Positions 1-8,071 are shown, counted from the first letter of the stretch. The stretch: DNA of 44,312 nt from Terriglobia bacterium (GCA_020073525.1 JAIQFA010000039.1:1-44312), one strand, 5' to 3'. Notes: generated by a model from the sequence alone, not told the origin. Numbers and translations: made by a program.

Positions 1-311
1 CTAGACCCACGCCTTAAAAGGGCGTTGCTCTATTCCCGTCATCTTTACTTATGGAGGTTGGCGCAGGCAAAGTCCGCGGTGGGCAGGTGTTTTCTACGTG
101 TGGCTGGAGCCGCGAGAGTTGGGAAGGATCCCGGCTCGCTGCCGCTCAAAGCACGACAATCCCACAATAACGGCATAATCCCGCCCCGCCGCCGAGTCGA
201 TCGGTTGCCTGACAATGAACACTTGACACCTTTTCCCGATCGGTCCCATAGATGGGATGAGAAGTCCAGTGTGCCTGGTAGCACAAATTTATTGGGCCTT
301 CGGAGAGCAAA
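1..311. other. Left-edge intergenic region with a possible weak promoter
   Basis: No convincing gene is seen here. Open frames on both strands lack family resemblance and good ribosome-binding sites. A TTGACA at 223-228 is followed 18 bases later by CATAGA (247-252), a 3/6 match to a -10 box, which could drive the small gene starting at 312. This is a weak candidate only. Confidence 0.3.
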
Positions 312-569
312 ATGGAATTCAACGAACTAATGACAGATTCGATCCTCATTGTGAAAACTGATGGAAGAACATTCCAGATCGACCATGCAATCGTGAACGG
401 CCGCACGATCACTTTTGACGATGCCTCAGTACCCGTGGAAGAAGGCGACATCGTTGAGCACAAGCTGCCGAATGGATTGGTGCAGCGGTTCCGTGTGCTG
501 GACCATGGCTATCGCGCTGCGTTTGACGACTTCCTAGCCGGGTACGACATGAAAGTGCGCAGGTTGTAA
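312..569 (+). CDS. Small hypothetical protein (85 aa) with an EEGD/LPNGL motif
   Basis: The product is an 85-residue acidic soluble protein with no signal peptide or membrane segment. ATG 312 follows GGAG at 302-305 at normal spacing. Residues about 39-60 contain VEEGD and LPNGLVQRFRVLDHG. I recognise this pattern from small uncharacterised bacterial proteins in which an EEGD turn precedes LPNGL and a VLDxG strand, but I know of no function. The gene stands alone, with nothing readable upstream and a hairpin-rich spacer downstream. Coding is inferred from the ribosome-binding site and the motif. Function is unknown. Confidence 0.6.
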   Translation: MEFNELMTDSILIVKTDGRTFQIDHAIVNGRTITFDDASVPVEEGDIVEHKLPNGLVQRFRVLDHGYRAAFDDFLAGYDMKVRRL

Positions 570-593
570 TCGACTGAGCAAGGAAAGGCTCGG

Positions 594-712
594 GGGTGCG
601 CGGTTCGAACTCGCCCGATCCCAATGATCGGGGAGAATTCCCTGACGCACCCTCGATACGGAGAAGAACGTAGGGGTCTTTCGACTGCGCAGGGACTTCA
701 CTTCGTGAAGTC
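594..712. repeat. Hairpin-rich intergenic repeat after the small gene
   Basis: The 570-883 spacer holds no gene. GGGTGCG (594-600) can pair with CGCACCC (646-652), enclosing a second stem around CCGATC/GATCGG. Further on, GACTTCAC (694-701) pairs perfectly with GTGAAGTC (705-712) around a TTC loop, inside a stretch of the type TTTCGACT...CCGCTCAAGATGACA that looks like a dispersed acidobacterial repeat. A GTAG lies at 670-673. Confidence 0.45.
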
Positions 713-922
713 TCTGCTCCGCTCAAGATGACAATGTTTTAGTGGCGGTTGAAGCTGTGAGGTTGGAACGGAAACTGGCCACGTCTAGCCTTCGGGCGCT
801 TCATGCGCCTCCCCCTCGCCCCGCCGAGCCTTCTTCAGCCCGCCATGCATCTAACCGGAAGAGCTTCTTAACGGAGTAATGCCCTGATTCTTAGCCGAGT
901 TCTTTTTTTCACCCTGTTTCTT

Positions 923-2155
923 TTGGCGGTCTACGCGGTCCAGCGGTTCTGGTTCATGCGGGCGTGGACTTGGATTGGTTCGTTCTCGAATGCTAACTGG
1001 CGCTTCGGGCTTCATGCTGGACTGATCGTCCTCGCTGCCGCGCTGCTTGCTACGCTGCTTGATCCGTTGCTGGGGCATGGGGTGTCGCGGCTCAGCTTGG
1101 GCAGCTTCAATCTCGGCAAATCGTTCACCACGTTTTCCCGCTTGTGGCTGGTCGCTTCGTTCTTTGGATTCCTGGCGGTCGAGTCGGTGGGAGCGATCGA
1201 GTGGGTCACGAACGTCGCGGCCCGGCTTCTGCCTCATTCTGGAGCGGTGGCCGGCGGATTCAGTCCCTCGCGCCGGACTTTCTTCCAATACGCCGCCGCG
1301 TTTGCCGGAGGCTTTCCATTCCTGGCCGCTACCTATGGATTTGCCGCGGGGCGCTTGCGCTACACCATCGAGCGCGTCAATGTGCCGGTGGCCAATCTTC
1401 CTCCGGAGCTGGATGGGCTGCGCATTGCCCAGCTTAGCGACATACACATCGGCGACTACATGCCGCCGCTCGAGATTGCGCGCGCCGTGGACATGGCGAA
1501 CGACCTGCATCCCGACATTTCTTTTGTTACGGGAGACTTTGTCTCGGGCGAAGGCGACCCGCTGGACGTCTGCATCACTGAGTTGAGCCGGCTGCGTGCG
1601 CCGCTCGGCGTCTGGGGATGCAATGGCAACCACGAAATCTATGCGGGAATGGAAGATGATGCGGAACGGCTGTTCCGCGAAAAGGGAATGCGGCTGCTGC
1701 GCGCCGCTTCCGCGGTGATCGAGCATAACGGAGCGCGCTTCAACCTGCTGGCCGTCGACTACCAGCGCGACCACATGGTGAGCGGCGACCGTACGGGACC
1801 GATGTTGCGTGAGATTGAGAGCCTGGTTCGTCGCGACATGCCGAATGTGTTGCTCTCGCACAATCCCAATTCATTTCAGCGCGCGGCTGATCTGGGTATC
1901 GAGCTGAGCTTGGCAGGGCACACGCATGGCGGCCAGGTGAAGGTTGAGATCGTCGATCACAGCGTCACTCCGGCGCGGCTGATCACGCCGTTTGTCGCGG
2001 GGCTCTATCACTTGCCAATGAATGGGCAGGCTACATCCGGAAACGGGTTCCACAAGGCCGCGCTCTACGTGAATCGCGGGCTTGGAACCTTCGGGTTTCC
2101 AGTGCGGCTGGGCGTTCCGCCGGAAATCACTTTGCTGACGTTGCGCAGAGCGTGA
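923..2155 (+). CDS. Membrane-anchored metallophosphoesterase (calcineurin-like, YaeI type)
   Basis: The protein is predicted to hydrolyse phosphoester bonds with a two-metal centre. The first ~150 residues hold several hydrophobic segments, and the catalytic domain follows. All five metallophosphoesterase blocks are visible: SDIHIGDY (~172), GDFVSGEGD (~201), GNHE (~235), SHNPN (~312) and GHTHGG (~332). The layout matches bacterial YaeI/YkuE-like enzymes with an N-terminal membrane anchor. The substrate cannot be read from sequence. The usable start here is TTG 923. However, the frame stays open upstream to 872, reads as hydrophobic residues, and GGAG at 873-876 sits 7 bases before a CTG at 884, so the true N-terminus may be 13 residues longer. 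The gene appears monocistronic. Confidence 0.88.
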   Translation: MAVYAVQRFWFMRAWTWIGSFSNANWRFGLHAGLIVLAAALLATLLDPLLGHGVSRLSLGSFNLGKSFTTFSRLWLVASFFGFLAVESVGAIEWVTNVAARLLPHSGAVAGGFSPSRRTFFQYAAAFAGGFPFLAATYGFAAGRLRYTIERVNVPVANLPPELDGLRIAQLSDIHIGDYMPPLEIARAVDMANDLHPDISFVTGDFVSGEGDPLDVCITELSRLRAPLGVWGCNGNHEIYAGMEDDAERLFREKGMRLLRAASAVIEHNGARFNLLAVDYQRDHMVSGDRTGPMLREIESLVRRDMPNVLLSHNPNSFQRAADLGIELSLAGHTHGGQVKVEIVDHSVTPARLITPFVAGLYHLPMNGQATSGNGFHKAALYVNRGLGTFGFPVRLGVPPEITLLTLRRA

Positions 2156-2228
2156 AAGCTGGAGCATCGCGCACGCAGAAAGTGTCACCTCGGCGGCTAA
2201 AGCCGTACTCAAGAACAATGCAGCTACC

Positions 2229-2246
2229 GCAGCGCTGAAGCGCTGC
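2229..2246. repeat. GCAGCGCT-ga-AGCGCTGC hairpin repeat
   Basis: An 8-bp perfect inverted repeat is followed by GCCACCCAAA. The same arrangement, with one base pair exchanged, recurs at 31788-31805, again followed by GCCACCCAAA. It is therefore a dispersed intergenic repeat with a compensating change in the stem. The rest of 2156-2388 shows no gene. Confidence 0.55.
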
Positions 2247-2388
2247 GCCACCCAAAGTCGCGACCCCAAAATCGCAACCCCCAAAATCAATCCGAGCCCA
2301 AATTTGTTCGCACTGCGAGGGGAGACTTTATAAGCGGGCTTGAAGTGTGTCCCCCGATGCTGTAGATAAGATGACGAGAATTTCATTC

Positions 2389-3825
2389 ATGAAAAAACGC
2401 AACTTGAAAACACTGTCTAGCCTCTGCGCCTTGCTGCTCTGCGCCACCTTCGCCGCATGGTCGCAGACTCCGCCGCCCGCTCCGACTTTTTCCAAAGAAC
2501 TTCGTGACCAGCTGCAGGCCGTGCGCGATGCGGCTCTCACCAGCGACTACGCCTGGCATCAGCTTGAGCATTTGACCGAGAACATCGGTCCGCGGCCCTC
2601 CGGATCGCCGCAGGCGCAGGCCGCCGCCGAATACGTGGCCGCCGAGATGCGCAAACTGGGACTCGAAGTTCATCTTGAGCCCGCGCAGGTCTCGCACTGG
2701 ATTCGCGGCGAGGAAAAAGCCCAACTCGTCGAATATCCCGGGCAGGCACCGCAAACCACCCAGCGCATCGTGCTCGCGACCATCAGCGGTAGCTCGGCTA
2801 CGCCCGCCGAAGGAATTACCGCGGATGTCGTTGTCGTCCACAACTTCGACGAGTTGACCGCGCTCGGGCGCGAAAAGGTTGCCGGCAAAATTGTTCTCTT
2901 CAACGTTCCCTACGACGAGCGCAAAGCCGTCGCGGGCATGGCATTCGAAGCGTACGGTGAAGCGGTTGTCTATCGCGGACGCGGCGCCAAAGCGGTCGCT
3001 GAACTTGGCGGCATTGCCTCCCTCATCCGTTCTGTCGGGGGAGCCGACTATCGCCTGCCGCACACCGGTTATAGTGCTCCCGCAGGGATTCCCGCCGCCG
3101 CTCTCGCCGCCGAAGATGCCGAACTCGTTGACCACCTCGCCGCCCAGGGGCACGTGCGCATGCACCTCACGCTCACGCCGCAAAAACTGCCCGACGTCAC
3201 TGGCTATAACGTGGTCGCCGACCTCAAGGGGAGCGAGCATCCCGAGCAGATCGTTGTTGTCTCGGGTCACCTTGATTCCTGGGACCTCGGCCGCGGCGCC
3301 ATTGACGATGGTGCGGGCGTTGTTATTTCGATGGCCACCGCCGAGATTCTCCAGCGTCTGCACATTCGGCCGCGCCGCACTTTGCGCGTCATTGCCTGGA
3401 TGGATGAGGAGAATGGCGGCGGCGGAAACCAAGCGTATGCCAAAACTCACGCCGGGGAATTAGCGAACCACATTGCCGCCATCGAAAGTGACGCCGGCGC
3501 TGGCCACCCGCTCGGCTTTTATATGAAGATGCCGCCCGCCGCTTTTACTGCCTTGCAGCCGCTGCACGATATCCTGCGCCCCGTCGGCTCGACCGTTTTT
3601 CGCTCGGCGGAACACAGTCCCGGCTCCGACATTGAGCCACTGGTAGAAGCCGGCATCCCCGGCATCGGCATCATCCAGGACGGGCGCAAGTATTTCGACT
3701 ATCATCACACTGCGGCCGACACTCTGGACAAAGTCGATCCGCACGATCTGCGCGAAAATGCCGCGGCCATGGCAGTGATGGCCCTCACGCTGACGAATTC
3801 GAACGAGGCCTTGCCGAGGCAGTAG
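2389..3825 (+). CDS. Secreted M28 family zinc peptidase with PA domain
   Basis: A 478-residue exported metallopeptidase, probably an aminopeptidase or carboxypeptidase of the M28 family. The N-terminus (MKKRN, then a Leu/Ala-rich core to about residue 25) is a Sec signal peptide. A PA-like insert follows at about 110-240. The zinc-site sequence is clear: GHLDSWD (~292), IDDGAG (~304), the general-base pair DEENGGGG (~338), ESDAG (~364) and HHTAADT (~438). Upstream in-frame ATGs at 2347 and 2371 exist; 2389 is chosen because it begins a clean signal peptide and has GAGA about 10 bases before it. It stands alone, with repeat-filled spacers on both sides. The family call is firm; the substrate is unknown. 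Confidence 0.9.
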   Translation: MKKRNLKTLSSLCALLLCATFAAWSQTPPPAPTFSKELRDQLQAVRDAALTSDYAWHQLEHLTENIGPRPSGSPQAQAAAEYVAAEMRKLGLEVHLEPAQVSHWIRGEEKAQLVEYPGQAPQTTQRIVLATISGSSATPAEGITADVVVVHNFDELTALGREKVAGKIVLFNVPYDERKAVAGMAFEAYGEAVVYRGRGAKAVAELGGIASLIRSVGGADYRLPHTGYSAPAGIPAAALAAEDAELVDHLAAQGHVRMHLTLTPQKLPDVTGYNVVADLKGSEHPEQIVVVSGHLDSWDLGRGAIDDGAGVVISMATAEILQRLHIRPRRTLRVIAWMDEENGGGGNQAYAKTHAGELANHIAAIESDAGAGHPLGFYMKMPPAAFTALQPLHDILRPVGSTVFRSAEHSPGSDIEPLVEAGIPGIGIIQDGRKYFDYHHTAADTLDKVDPHDLRENAAAMAVMALTLTNSNEALPRQ

Positions 3826-3884
3826 ATTTGGCTGACTTCGTCAGATGGCGGGTCGATTGTGCGAACCCCAAACCCTCAACCGCC

Positions 3885-3940
3885 AAGGACACGAAGTCAC
3901 ACGAACGGAAGACCAAAACCTCGTGATACTTCGTGTCCTT
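3885..3940. repeat. 13-bp inverted repeat of the ACGAAGGACAC family
   Basis: AAGGACACGAAGT (3885-3897) and its exact reverse complement (3928-3940) enclose 30 bases. Related arms (CCAC-R-R-AGG-R-CAC) occur at 21375-21442 and, as a single arm, near 36726, so this is a dispersed family. An open frame across it (3845-4033) is considered spurious. Confidence 0.6.
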
Positions 3941-4061
3941 CGTGGTTCATTGGTTTTCTGTGTCGATCGCGAGACTGATCCACACCGCGCTGTTGCTCCA
4001 GTTGACGCCTACTCTCTTCCGCGCTTACGATAATTGTTTGTACCTAACGTTGGAAGAGGCG

Positions 4062-4088
4062 CTGTGAAGTGCAACCTATGCTTCACAG
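4062..4088. promoter_or_regulatory. Inverted repeat in the leader of the DksA-like gene
   Basis: CTGTGAAG (4062-4069) and CTTCACAG (4081-4088) form an 8-bp perfect inverted repeat ending 12 bases before ATG 4101. It could be a protein-binding operator or a leader hairpin; nothing distinguishes these. Confidence 0.35.
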
Positions 4089-4100
4089 TAGGCAGCAATC

Positions 4101-4466
4101 ATGGATAAGAAGAAACTAGAGACGTTCAGAAAAAGGCTGGAAACCCGGCGCAATGAATTGCGCCACATGGTTGTCCGCAACCAGCAGGACGGGCGAACCG
4201 CCGACGATGAGGCCACTCAAGACGTCGCCGATCGCGCTGCCAGCTCCTATAACAAGGAGTTCCTCTTTAGCCAGAGCAACAACGACCGCCAGTTACTCAA
4301 CATGGTCGATGGCGCTCTCGCCCGCATCCGCGAAGGCAGCTTCGGAGAATGCGTTTCCTGCGGCAAAGAGATCAACGCCAAGCGTCTCGAAGCTGTACCT
4401 TGGACTCGTCATTGCATCGCCTGCCAGGAAAAAGCCGAGAAGGGCTTGCTGGAAGCCGCACAATAA
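4101..4466 (+). CDS. DksA/TraR C4-type zinc-finger protein
   Basis: The 121-residue protein has the DksA-family layout: a long N-terminal helical hairpin (about 1-80) and a C-terminal C4 zinc finger, C-V-S-C (~88-91) paired with C-I-A-C (~109-112), then a terminal helix. Family members bind the RNA polymerase secondary channel and modulate transcription initiation with ppGpp. The coiled-coil tip carries acidic residues (ADDEATQDVAD), as expected. It is shorter than E. coli DksA (151 aa), resembling the short DksA/YbiI/TraR-like proteins common outside Proteobacteria. The start is ATG 4101, with only a weak ribosome-binding site (AGGCAG). The gene is flanked by spacers and probably monocistronic. 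Confidence 0.87.
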   Translation: MDKKKLETFRKRLETRRNELRHMVVRNQQDGRTADDEATQDVADRAASSYNKEFLFSQSNNDRQLLNMVDGALARIREGSFGECVSCGKEINAKRLEAVPWTRHCIACQEKAEKGLLEAAQ

Positions 4467-4677
4467 AAGTGGGCGCGTATCTTCGCCCCGCTACTACACA
4501 CGGTTCGTGACAAGAATTTTACAAATCACTGACGTCTCCCTGACAAACTGACCCTGTTCCCCGGCTAGCATTCCCCACGCTGCGGGTTCGGAGATTCTTC
4601 CCTGCTCAACCCTGCGTAGGCAGGCAAGACGCTTGTCCAAACCACCAATCAAGTTTCGTCTCAAGGAGAGTTCTGCT

Positions 4678-5697
4678 ATGCATCTAGTTTCCCGTCGGAA
4701 ATTCGTAGGCGCCGCACTGCTTGTGCTCGTGTTGACCCTTACATCCAGCCTCGCGTTCGCTCAGTACACGGCGACGACGCTCGTGAAAAATACGGGCAAG
4801 CACGGCGATAAACAGCTCATCAATCCCTGGGGACTTGACTATGGACCCGGCGCTCCGTTCTGGCTCGGCGATCAGGGTTCGGGCCTGTCCACGCTTTACG
4901 ACGGCAACGGCGTGAAGCAGAGTCTGGTGGTCACCATCCCGCCCGCTTCCGGCACTGGACTCGGCTCGCCCACTGGCGTTGTCTATAACAGCTCGACGGA
5001 ATTCAAGATCATGACTTGGACGTCCGCTTTCCTCTTCTGCACGCTTGACGGCACCATCAGCGGCTGGTCCCACTTCGAGCCGAACAACGCACTGATCGGC
5101 GTGAATAACTCCGCTTTGGGCGCCGTGTACACCGGGCTGGCCGTTACGCACAAGGCCTCCGGCAATTTTGTGTATGCAGCGGATTTTGCCAACAATAAGG
5201 TCGATGTCTACGACGGGACTTTCAAGTTCGCGAAATCTTTCACCGACACCGCTCTTCCGGCCGGTTTCGCTCCGCTGAACGTGCAAGACATCGGCGGCCA
5301 GCTCTACGTGGCTTTCGCTGCGCAAAGCGGGGCGGCTGGCGGATACATCGACATCTATAACGAAGATGGGACGTTCGTGAAAACACTCATTCACGGCAAG
5401 CCCCTCAACCAACCTTTCGGATTTGCCATGGCTCCTTCGAACTTCGGGCCGCTGAGCAATACCCTGCTGATCAGCAACAACACCAATAGCGGCACGATCA
5501 ACGGTTTCGATCCTACAACCGGCGCGTTGGTTGGAACGATCAGGAATGCCGCAGGCAAGAAGCTCGTCTTTAACCAGATTTGGGGAATCGAATTTGGCGG
5601 CGGCACCGCTGCCAATGGCAACACTAACCAACTCTTCTACACTGCTGGGCCCAAGAACAACCTTAACGGCGTGTTCGGGGTGATCAACGCGCAATAA
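4678..5697 (+). CDS. Secreted TIGR03118 family beta-propeller protein
   Basis: A 339-residue exported protein of the TIGR03118 family. ATG 4678 follows AAGGAGAG at ideal spacing, so the longer open frame from 4633 is rejected. The signal peptide has basic residues (SRRK) and a Leu/Val-rich core ending near AFAQ. The mature protein shows the family blocks: LINPWGLDYG, FWLGDQGSGLSTLYDG, GSPTGVVYN, DGTISGWS, YAADFANNKVDVYD, LPAGFAPLNVQDIGG and IWGIEFGGG near the end, consistent with NHL/propeller repeats. No biochemical role is established for the family. It ends at a strong intrinsic terminator and lies upstream of the pqq genes, but nothing ties it to PQQ. Confidence 0.88.
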   Translation: MHLVSRRKFVGAALLVLVLTLTSSLAFAQYTATTLVKNTGKHGDKQLINPWGLDYGPGAPFWLGDQGSGLSTLYDGNGVKQSLVVTIPPASGTGLGSPTGVVYNSSTEFKIMTWTSAFLFCTLDGTISGWSHFEPNNALIGVNNSALGAVYTGLAVTHKASGNFVYAADFANNKVDVYDGTFKFAKSFTDTALPAGFAPLNVQDIGGQLYVAFAAQSGAAGGYIDIYNEDGTFVKTLIHGKPLNQPFGFAMAPSNFGPLSNTLLISNNTNSGTINGFDPTTGALVGTIRNAAGKKLVFNQIWGIEFGGGTAANGNTNQLFYTAGPKNNLNGVFGVINAQ

Positions 5698-5704
5698 CCC
5701 CCCT

Positions 5705-5739
5705 CCACCCTCCGCGCAAGTCGCGGAGGGTGGCTTTCT
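5705..5739 (+). terminator. Intrinsic terminator after the TIGR03118 gene
   Basis: CCACCCTCCGCG (5705-5716) and CGCGGAGGGTGG (5722-5733) form a perfect 12-bp stem with a 5-base loop, followed by CTTTCT. It lies 8 bases after the stop codon. Confidence 0.85.
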
Positions 5740-5768
5740 GTAAGCCTATGATTCCAATAAGTTAAACG

Positions 5769-5818
5769 GGGAGAGTCCCACTCTCCCGTGGAGGCGAAAG
5801 ATGGCCCTTTCGGGCCAT
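5769..5818. repeat. Two hairpins ahead of pqqA
   Basis: GGGAGAGT (5769-5776) pairs with ACTCTCCC (5780-5787) and ATGGCCC (5801-5807) pairs with GGGCCAT (5812-5818). GTGG at 5788-5791 lies between them, so they may belong to the REP-like family. They could also form part of a long pqqA leader. No clear promoter was found in 5819-5935. Confidence 0.45.
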
Positions 5819-5935
5819 GCAGCCTTCCAACTTTCCCCGACCAATGCAACCAGAGCAGTGATATCATTCTCTAACTCCAAACGCCGCGCATGGGGTGTGG
5901 CGGGAAAGAAATCTCTAATCTATAGGGTGAAAGTT

Positions 5936-6013
5936 ATGACCTGGACCACTCCGGTTTTCGAAGAAGTTGTTCTCTGCTGCGAAATCAACTCCTACGTGAG
6001 CGCAAAACTCTAA
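5936..6013 (+). CDS. pqqA: PqqA, coenzyme PQQ precursor peptide
   Basis: A 25-residue peptide, the substrate from which pyrroloquinoline quinone is made: a Glu and a Tyr side chain are cross-linked by PqqE and then excised. The conserved E-x3-Y is present as E16-I-N-S-Y20, exactly at the standard positions. The N-terminus MTWTTP is the usual PqqA start. ATG 5936 has GGGTGA upstream and only 9 bases separate the stop from pqqB. A longer in-frame reading from 5801 is not credible for this family. An unusual detail is the Cys-Cys pair immediately before E16. Confidence 0.93.
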   Translation: MTWTTPVFEEVVLCCEINSYVSAKL

Positions 6014-6022
6014 ACCTGCACG

Positions 6023-6934
6023 ATGCGCATTCGGATCCTCGGTTCTGCGGCCGGGGGTAGGTTCCCGCAGTGGAATTGCGGCTGCGGAAACTGTGTTGCC
6101 GTGCGCGCGGGGACCTTTTCCGGCAAGGCGCGCACGCAGGCTCAGCTCGCGCTGAGCGCGGATGGCTCCTCCTGGTTTCTGGCCGGAGCGTCTCCCGACT
6201 TGGCGTTCCAAATCGAAAGCTCCCCTGCACTTCACCCTCGCGCATTGCGCGATTCGCCCATTGCTGGCGTTGTCTTGGGAAGCGCTGATCTTGATCACGT
6301 TGTAGGATTACTGCTGCTCCGCGAACTTCAACCCCTGCGCGTCTATGCGTCCTCCTCGATCTTGCGGATTCTGCGCGAAGAGAACAGCATGTTCGGCATG
6401 CTGAATCGCGTCGAGCCGCAGGTGGTTTGGACGGTGATGCATTCCGGAGTGGCGTTTCCTTTGTTGGCTGCCGACGGGAGAGACTCTGGACTGCGGTGCG
6501 AGGTTCACTACCTGTCCGGACGCTATCCGAAGTATGTTAAGACGAAGACCGCGAACCTTGGCCACGAGGAGGCGACGGCTGCATTGTTCTTCGAGTCCGC
6601 GGGAAGGCGAGTCGCTTATGTTCCCGCAGTCGGCAGTCTCAGCGATTCGCTGCTCGCAAAAATCGATCGCACGGACTTACTCTTGTTCGACGGAACTTTC
6701 TGGAGTGATGACGAGTTGAGGCGCGTTCAGGGCAGTGGCGAGACCGCGCACCAGATGGGACACATTCCGGTGGAAGAGAGTCTGCGCCTGCTGAAAAATA
6801 TCAAAGTCGGGCGCAAGATGTTCATTCATCTCAATAACACGAATCCGATTCTGAACGAGGCGAGTCCCGAACATCAGGCCGTGCGCCAAGCCGGCTGGGA
6901 AGTGGCGGAGGACAATTGGCAAGTGGAACTGTAG
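6023..6934 (+). CDS. pqqB: PqqB, metallo-beta-lactamase-fold PQQ biosynthesis protein
   Basis: A 303-residue protein of normal family length. It opens with the PqqB signature MRIRILGSAAGGRFPQWNC, with CGCGNC following, a cysteine-rich stretch. PqqB belongs to the metallo-beta-lactamase superfamily and is thought to hydroxylate the tyrosine-derived ring of the cross-linked PqqA intermediate. The motif SADLDHVVGLL (~92) and the C-terminal MGHIPVEES and FIHLNNTNPI (HxN-type metal ligands) are visible. It starts 9 bases after pqqA and its last 19 bases overlap pqqC, so translation is probably coupled. Confidence 0.95.
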   Translation: MRIRILGSAAGGRFPQWNCGCGNCVAVRAGTFSGKARTQAQLALSADGSSWFLAGASPDLAFQIESSPALHPRALRDSPIAGVVLGSADLDHVVGLLLLRELQPLRVYASSSILRILREENSMFGMLNRVEPQVVWTVMHSGVAFPLLAADGRDSGLRCEVHYLSGRYPKYVKTKTANLGHEEATAALFFESAGRRVAYVPAVGSLSDSLLAKIDRTDLLLFDGTFWSDDELRRVQGSGETAHQMGHIPVEESLRLLKNIKVGRKMFIHLNNTNPILNEASPEHQAVRQAGWEVAEDNWQVEL

Positions 6935-7698
6935 CCGGAAACACCGCCCAGCTGACGTTCGAGGAATTGCGCGCGGCGCTGCGCCAGGTCGGCGAAGAGC
7001 GCTATCACCACAAGCATCCCTTCCACCTGCTCATGCACGAAGGCAAACTTAGCCGCGGACAGTTGCAGGCGTGGGCGCTGAACCGTTATTACTACCAGTC
7101 GATCATTCCGATTAAGGACGCGATTATTCTTTCGCGCGCCACCGATCCGTCATTCCGCCGCGTCTGGCGCAAGCGCATTGTGGATCACGACGGAGATGAG
7201 CAGCGCAACGGCGGAATCCTGCGCTGGATCAAGCTGGCGGAAGCGACCGGACTCGATCGTGAGCGGGTGATGGGCGCTCGGGAGGTTCTCCCGGCCACGC
7301 GCTTTATCGGAAATGAATATCTCAACCTGGTGCGGACGCGGCCGTTTGTCGAATGCGTTGCCTCCTCGCTGACCGAACTTTTTTCGCGCGACCTGATCGC
7401 GCTGCGCATGGAGAGAATGCGCCAACACTATCCCTGGCTCGCTTCCGCGCTCGATTACTTTGAGGCGCGGCTGACCGAGGCGCCGGAAGACGCAGCCTTC
7501 GCCATCCAGTACGTGTTCGACCACGCCACCACCCGTGCCGAGCAGGATGGCGCCATCCAGGCATTGCGCGACAAGTGTGACATTCTGTGGGCGCAGCTTG
7601 ACGCGCTGTATTTTGCTTATGTCGAGCCGGGCTGGCCGCCGCCGGGCGCTTTTCGGATTGAGGACGGCGGGAAGAAAGACGAGGGAAGACGTGGCTGA
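6916..7698 (+). CDS. pqqC: PqqC, pyrroloquinoline-quinone synthase
   Basis: A 260-residue cofactor-free oxidase that carries out the final ring closure and eight-electron oxidation to PQQ. The all-helical PqqC/TenA-like fold is recognisable from RYHHKHPFHLLMHEGKLS at about 29-46, RYYYQ, the HDGDEQRNGG segment, and a C-terminal region with YVFDHATT and LWAQLDALYFAYV. The start is TTG 6916, inside pqqB; no other start codon is available before the conserved region. It overlaps pqqD by 8 bases. A charged tail (GGKKDEGRRG) extends beyond the usual end. Confidence 0.95.
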   Translation: MASGTVAGNTAQLTFEELRAALRQVGEERYHHKHPFHLLMHEGKLSRGQLQAWALNRYYYQSIIPIKDAIILSRATDPSFRRVWRKRIVDHDGDEQRNGGILRWIKLAEATGLDRERVMGAREVLPATRFIGNEYLNLVRTRPFVECVASSLTELFSRDLIALRMERMRQHYPWLASALDYFEARLTEAPEDAAFAIQYVFDHATTRAEQDGAIQALRDKCDILWAQLDALYFAYVEPGWPPPGAFRIEDGGKKDEGRRG

Positions 7699-7966
7699 GC
7701 TTACCGACGCCAGCACTCCGAAGTTTGCCGCCGGATGCCGCTGGGGCGGAACCACCGAGGCTCCGGTCGTGCTCTTTCCGGAAGGAGCAATCCGCGTCGA
7801 AGGAACCGGCCGCATTATTCTCGAACTGTGCGACGGCCATTTCTCGCTGGCGGAAATTGTGCAGAAACTGGAAACACAGTTCATCCTGGTGCCGAAGGGC
7901 AAGATCCGCGGCGATGTGCAGACGTTCCTGGAGCAGCTGCACGCCAAACGCATCATTGATTATTGA
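7691..7966 (+). CDS. pqqD: PqqD, PqqA peptide chaperone
   Basis: A 91-residue RiPP-recognition protein that binds PqqA and delivers it to the radical-SAM enzyme PqqE. The family pattern is present: RWGGTTEAPVVLFPEGAI, then LELCDGHFSLAEIV (the conserved winged-helix region) and a C-terminal LEQLHAKRII. GTG 7691 overlaps the end of pqqC and follows GAGGGAAG, which defines the start; the open frame continues upstream but inside pqqC. Its 3' end already contains the words ATTGATTATTGA that foreshadow the adjacent repeat. Confidence 0.93.
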   Translation: MAELTDASTPKFAAGCRWGGTTEAPVVLFPEGAIRVEGTGRIILELCDGHFSLAEIVQKLETQFILVPKGKIRGDVQTFLEQLHAKRIIDY

Positions 7967-7972
7967 GGCATT

Positions 7973-8071
7973 TAGTCATTGAATCATTGAGTCATTGAAG
8001 ATCACTTAGTTATTGCATCAGCGATTCAATTCCTTAATGACTCAATGACTAAATGATTCAATGACTCAATG
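7973..8071. repeat. 8-bp tandem repeat array in inverted arms, between pqqD and pqqE
   Basis: The right arm (8036-8071) is 4.5 tandem copies of AATGAYTM. The left arm (7973-7996) is three copies of the complementary unit. The arms face each other across about 40 bases, so the spacer can fold into a long imperfect hairpin in several registers. The pqqE start codon at 8061 lies in the fourth unit of the right arm. Confidence 0.85.

Noticed and set aside
25..330. 101-codon plus-strand frame at the left edge
   Set aside because: Arg/Gly-rich product without domain; overlaps the better supported start at 312.
594..652. tRNA-like element (GGTTCGAAC with 7-bp closing stem)
   Set aside because: The T-arm stem does not pair, there is no D arm or anticodon arm of proper size on either strand, and the total length is only 59 bases.
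851..1861. Long minus-strand open frame (336 codons) opposite the metallophosphoesterase
   Set aside because: It is the antisense of a gene with all catalytic motifs, and its product is Arg/Gln/His-rich without any domain.
3845..4033. 62-codon plus-strand frame after the M28 peptidase
   Set aside because: It runs through a dispersed inverted repeat and has no ribosome-binding site.
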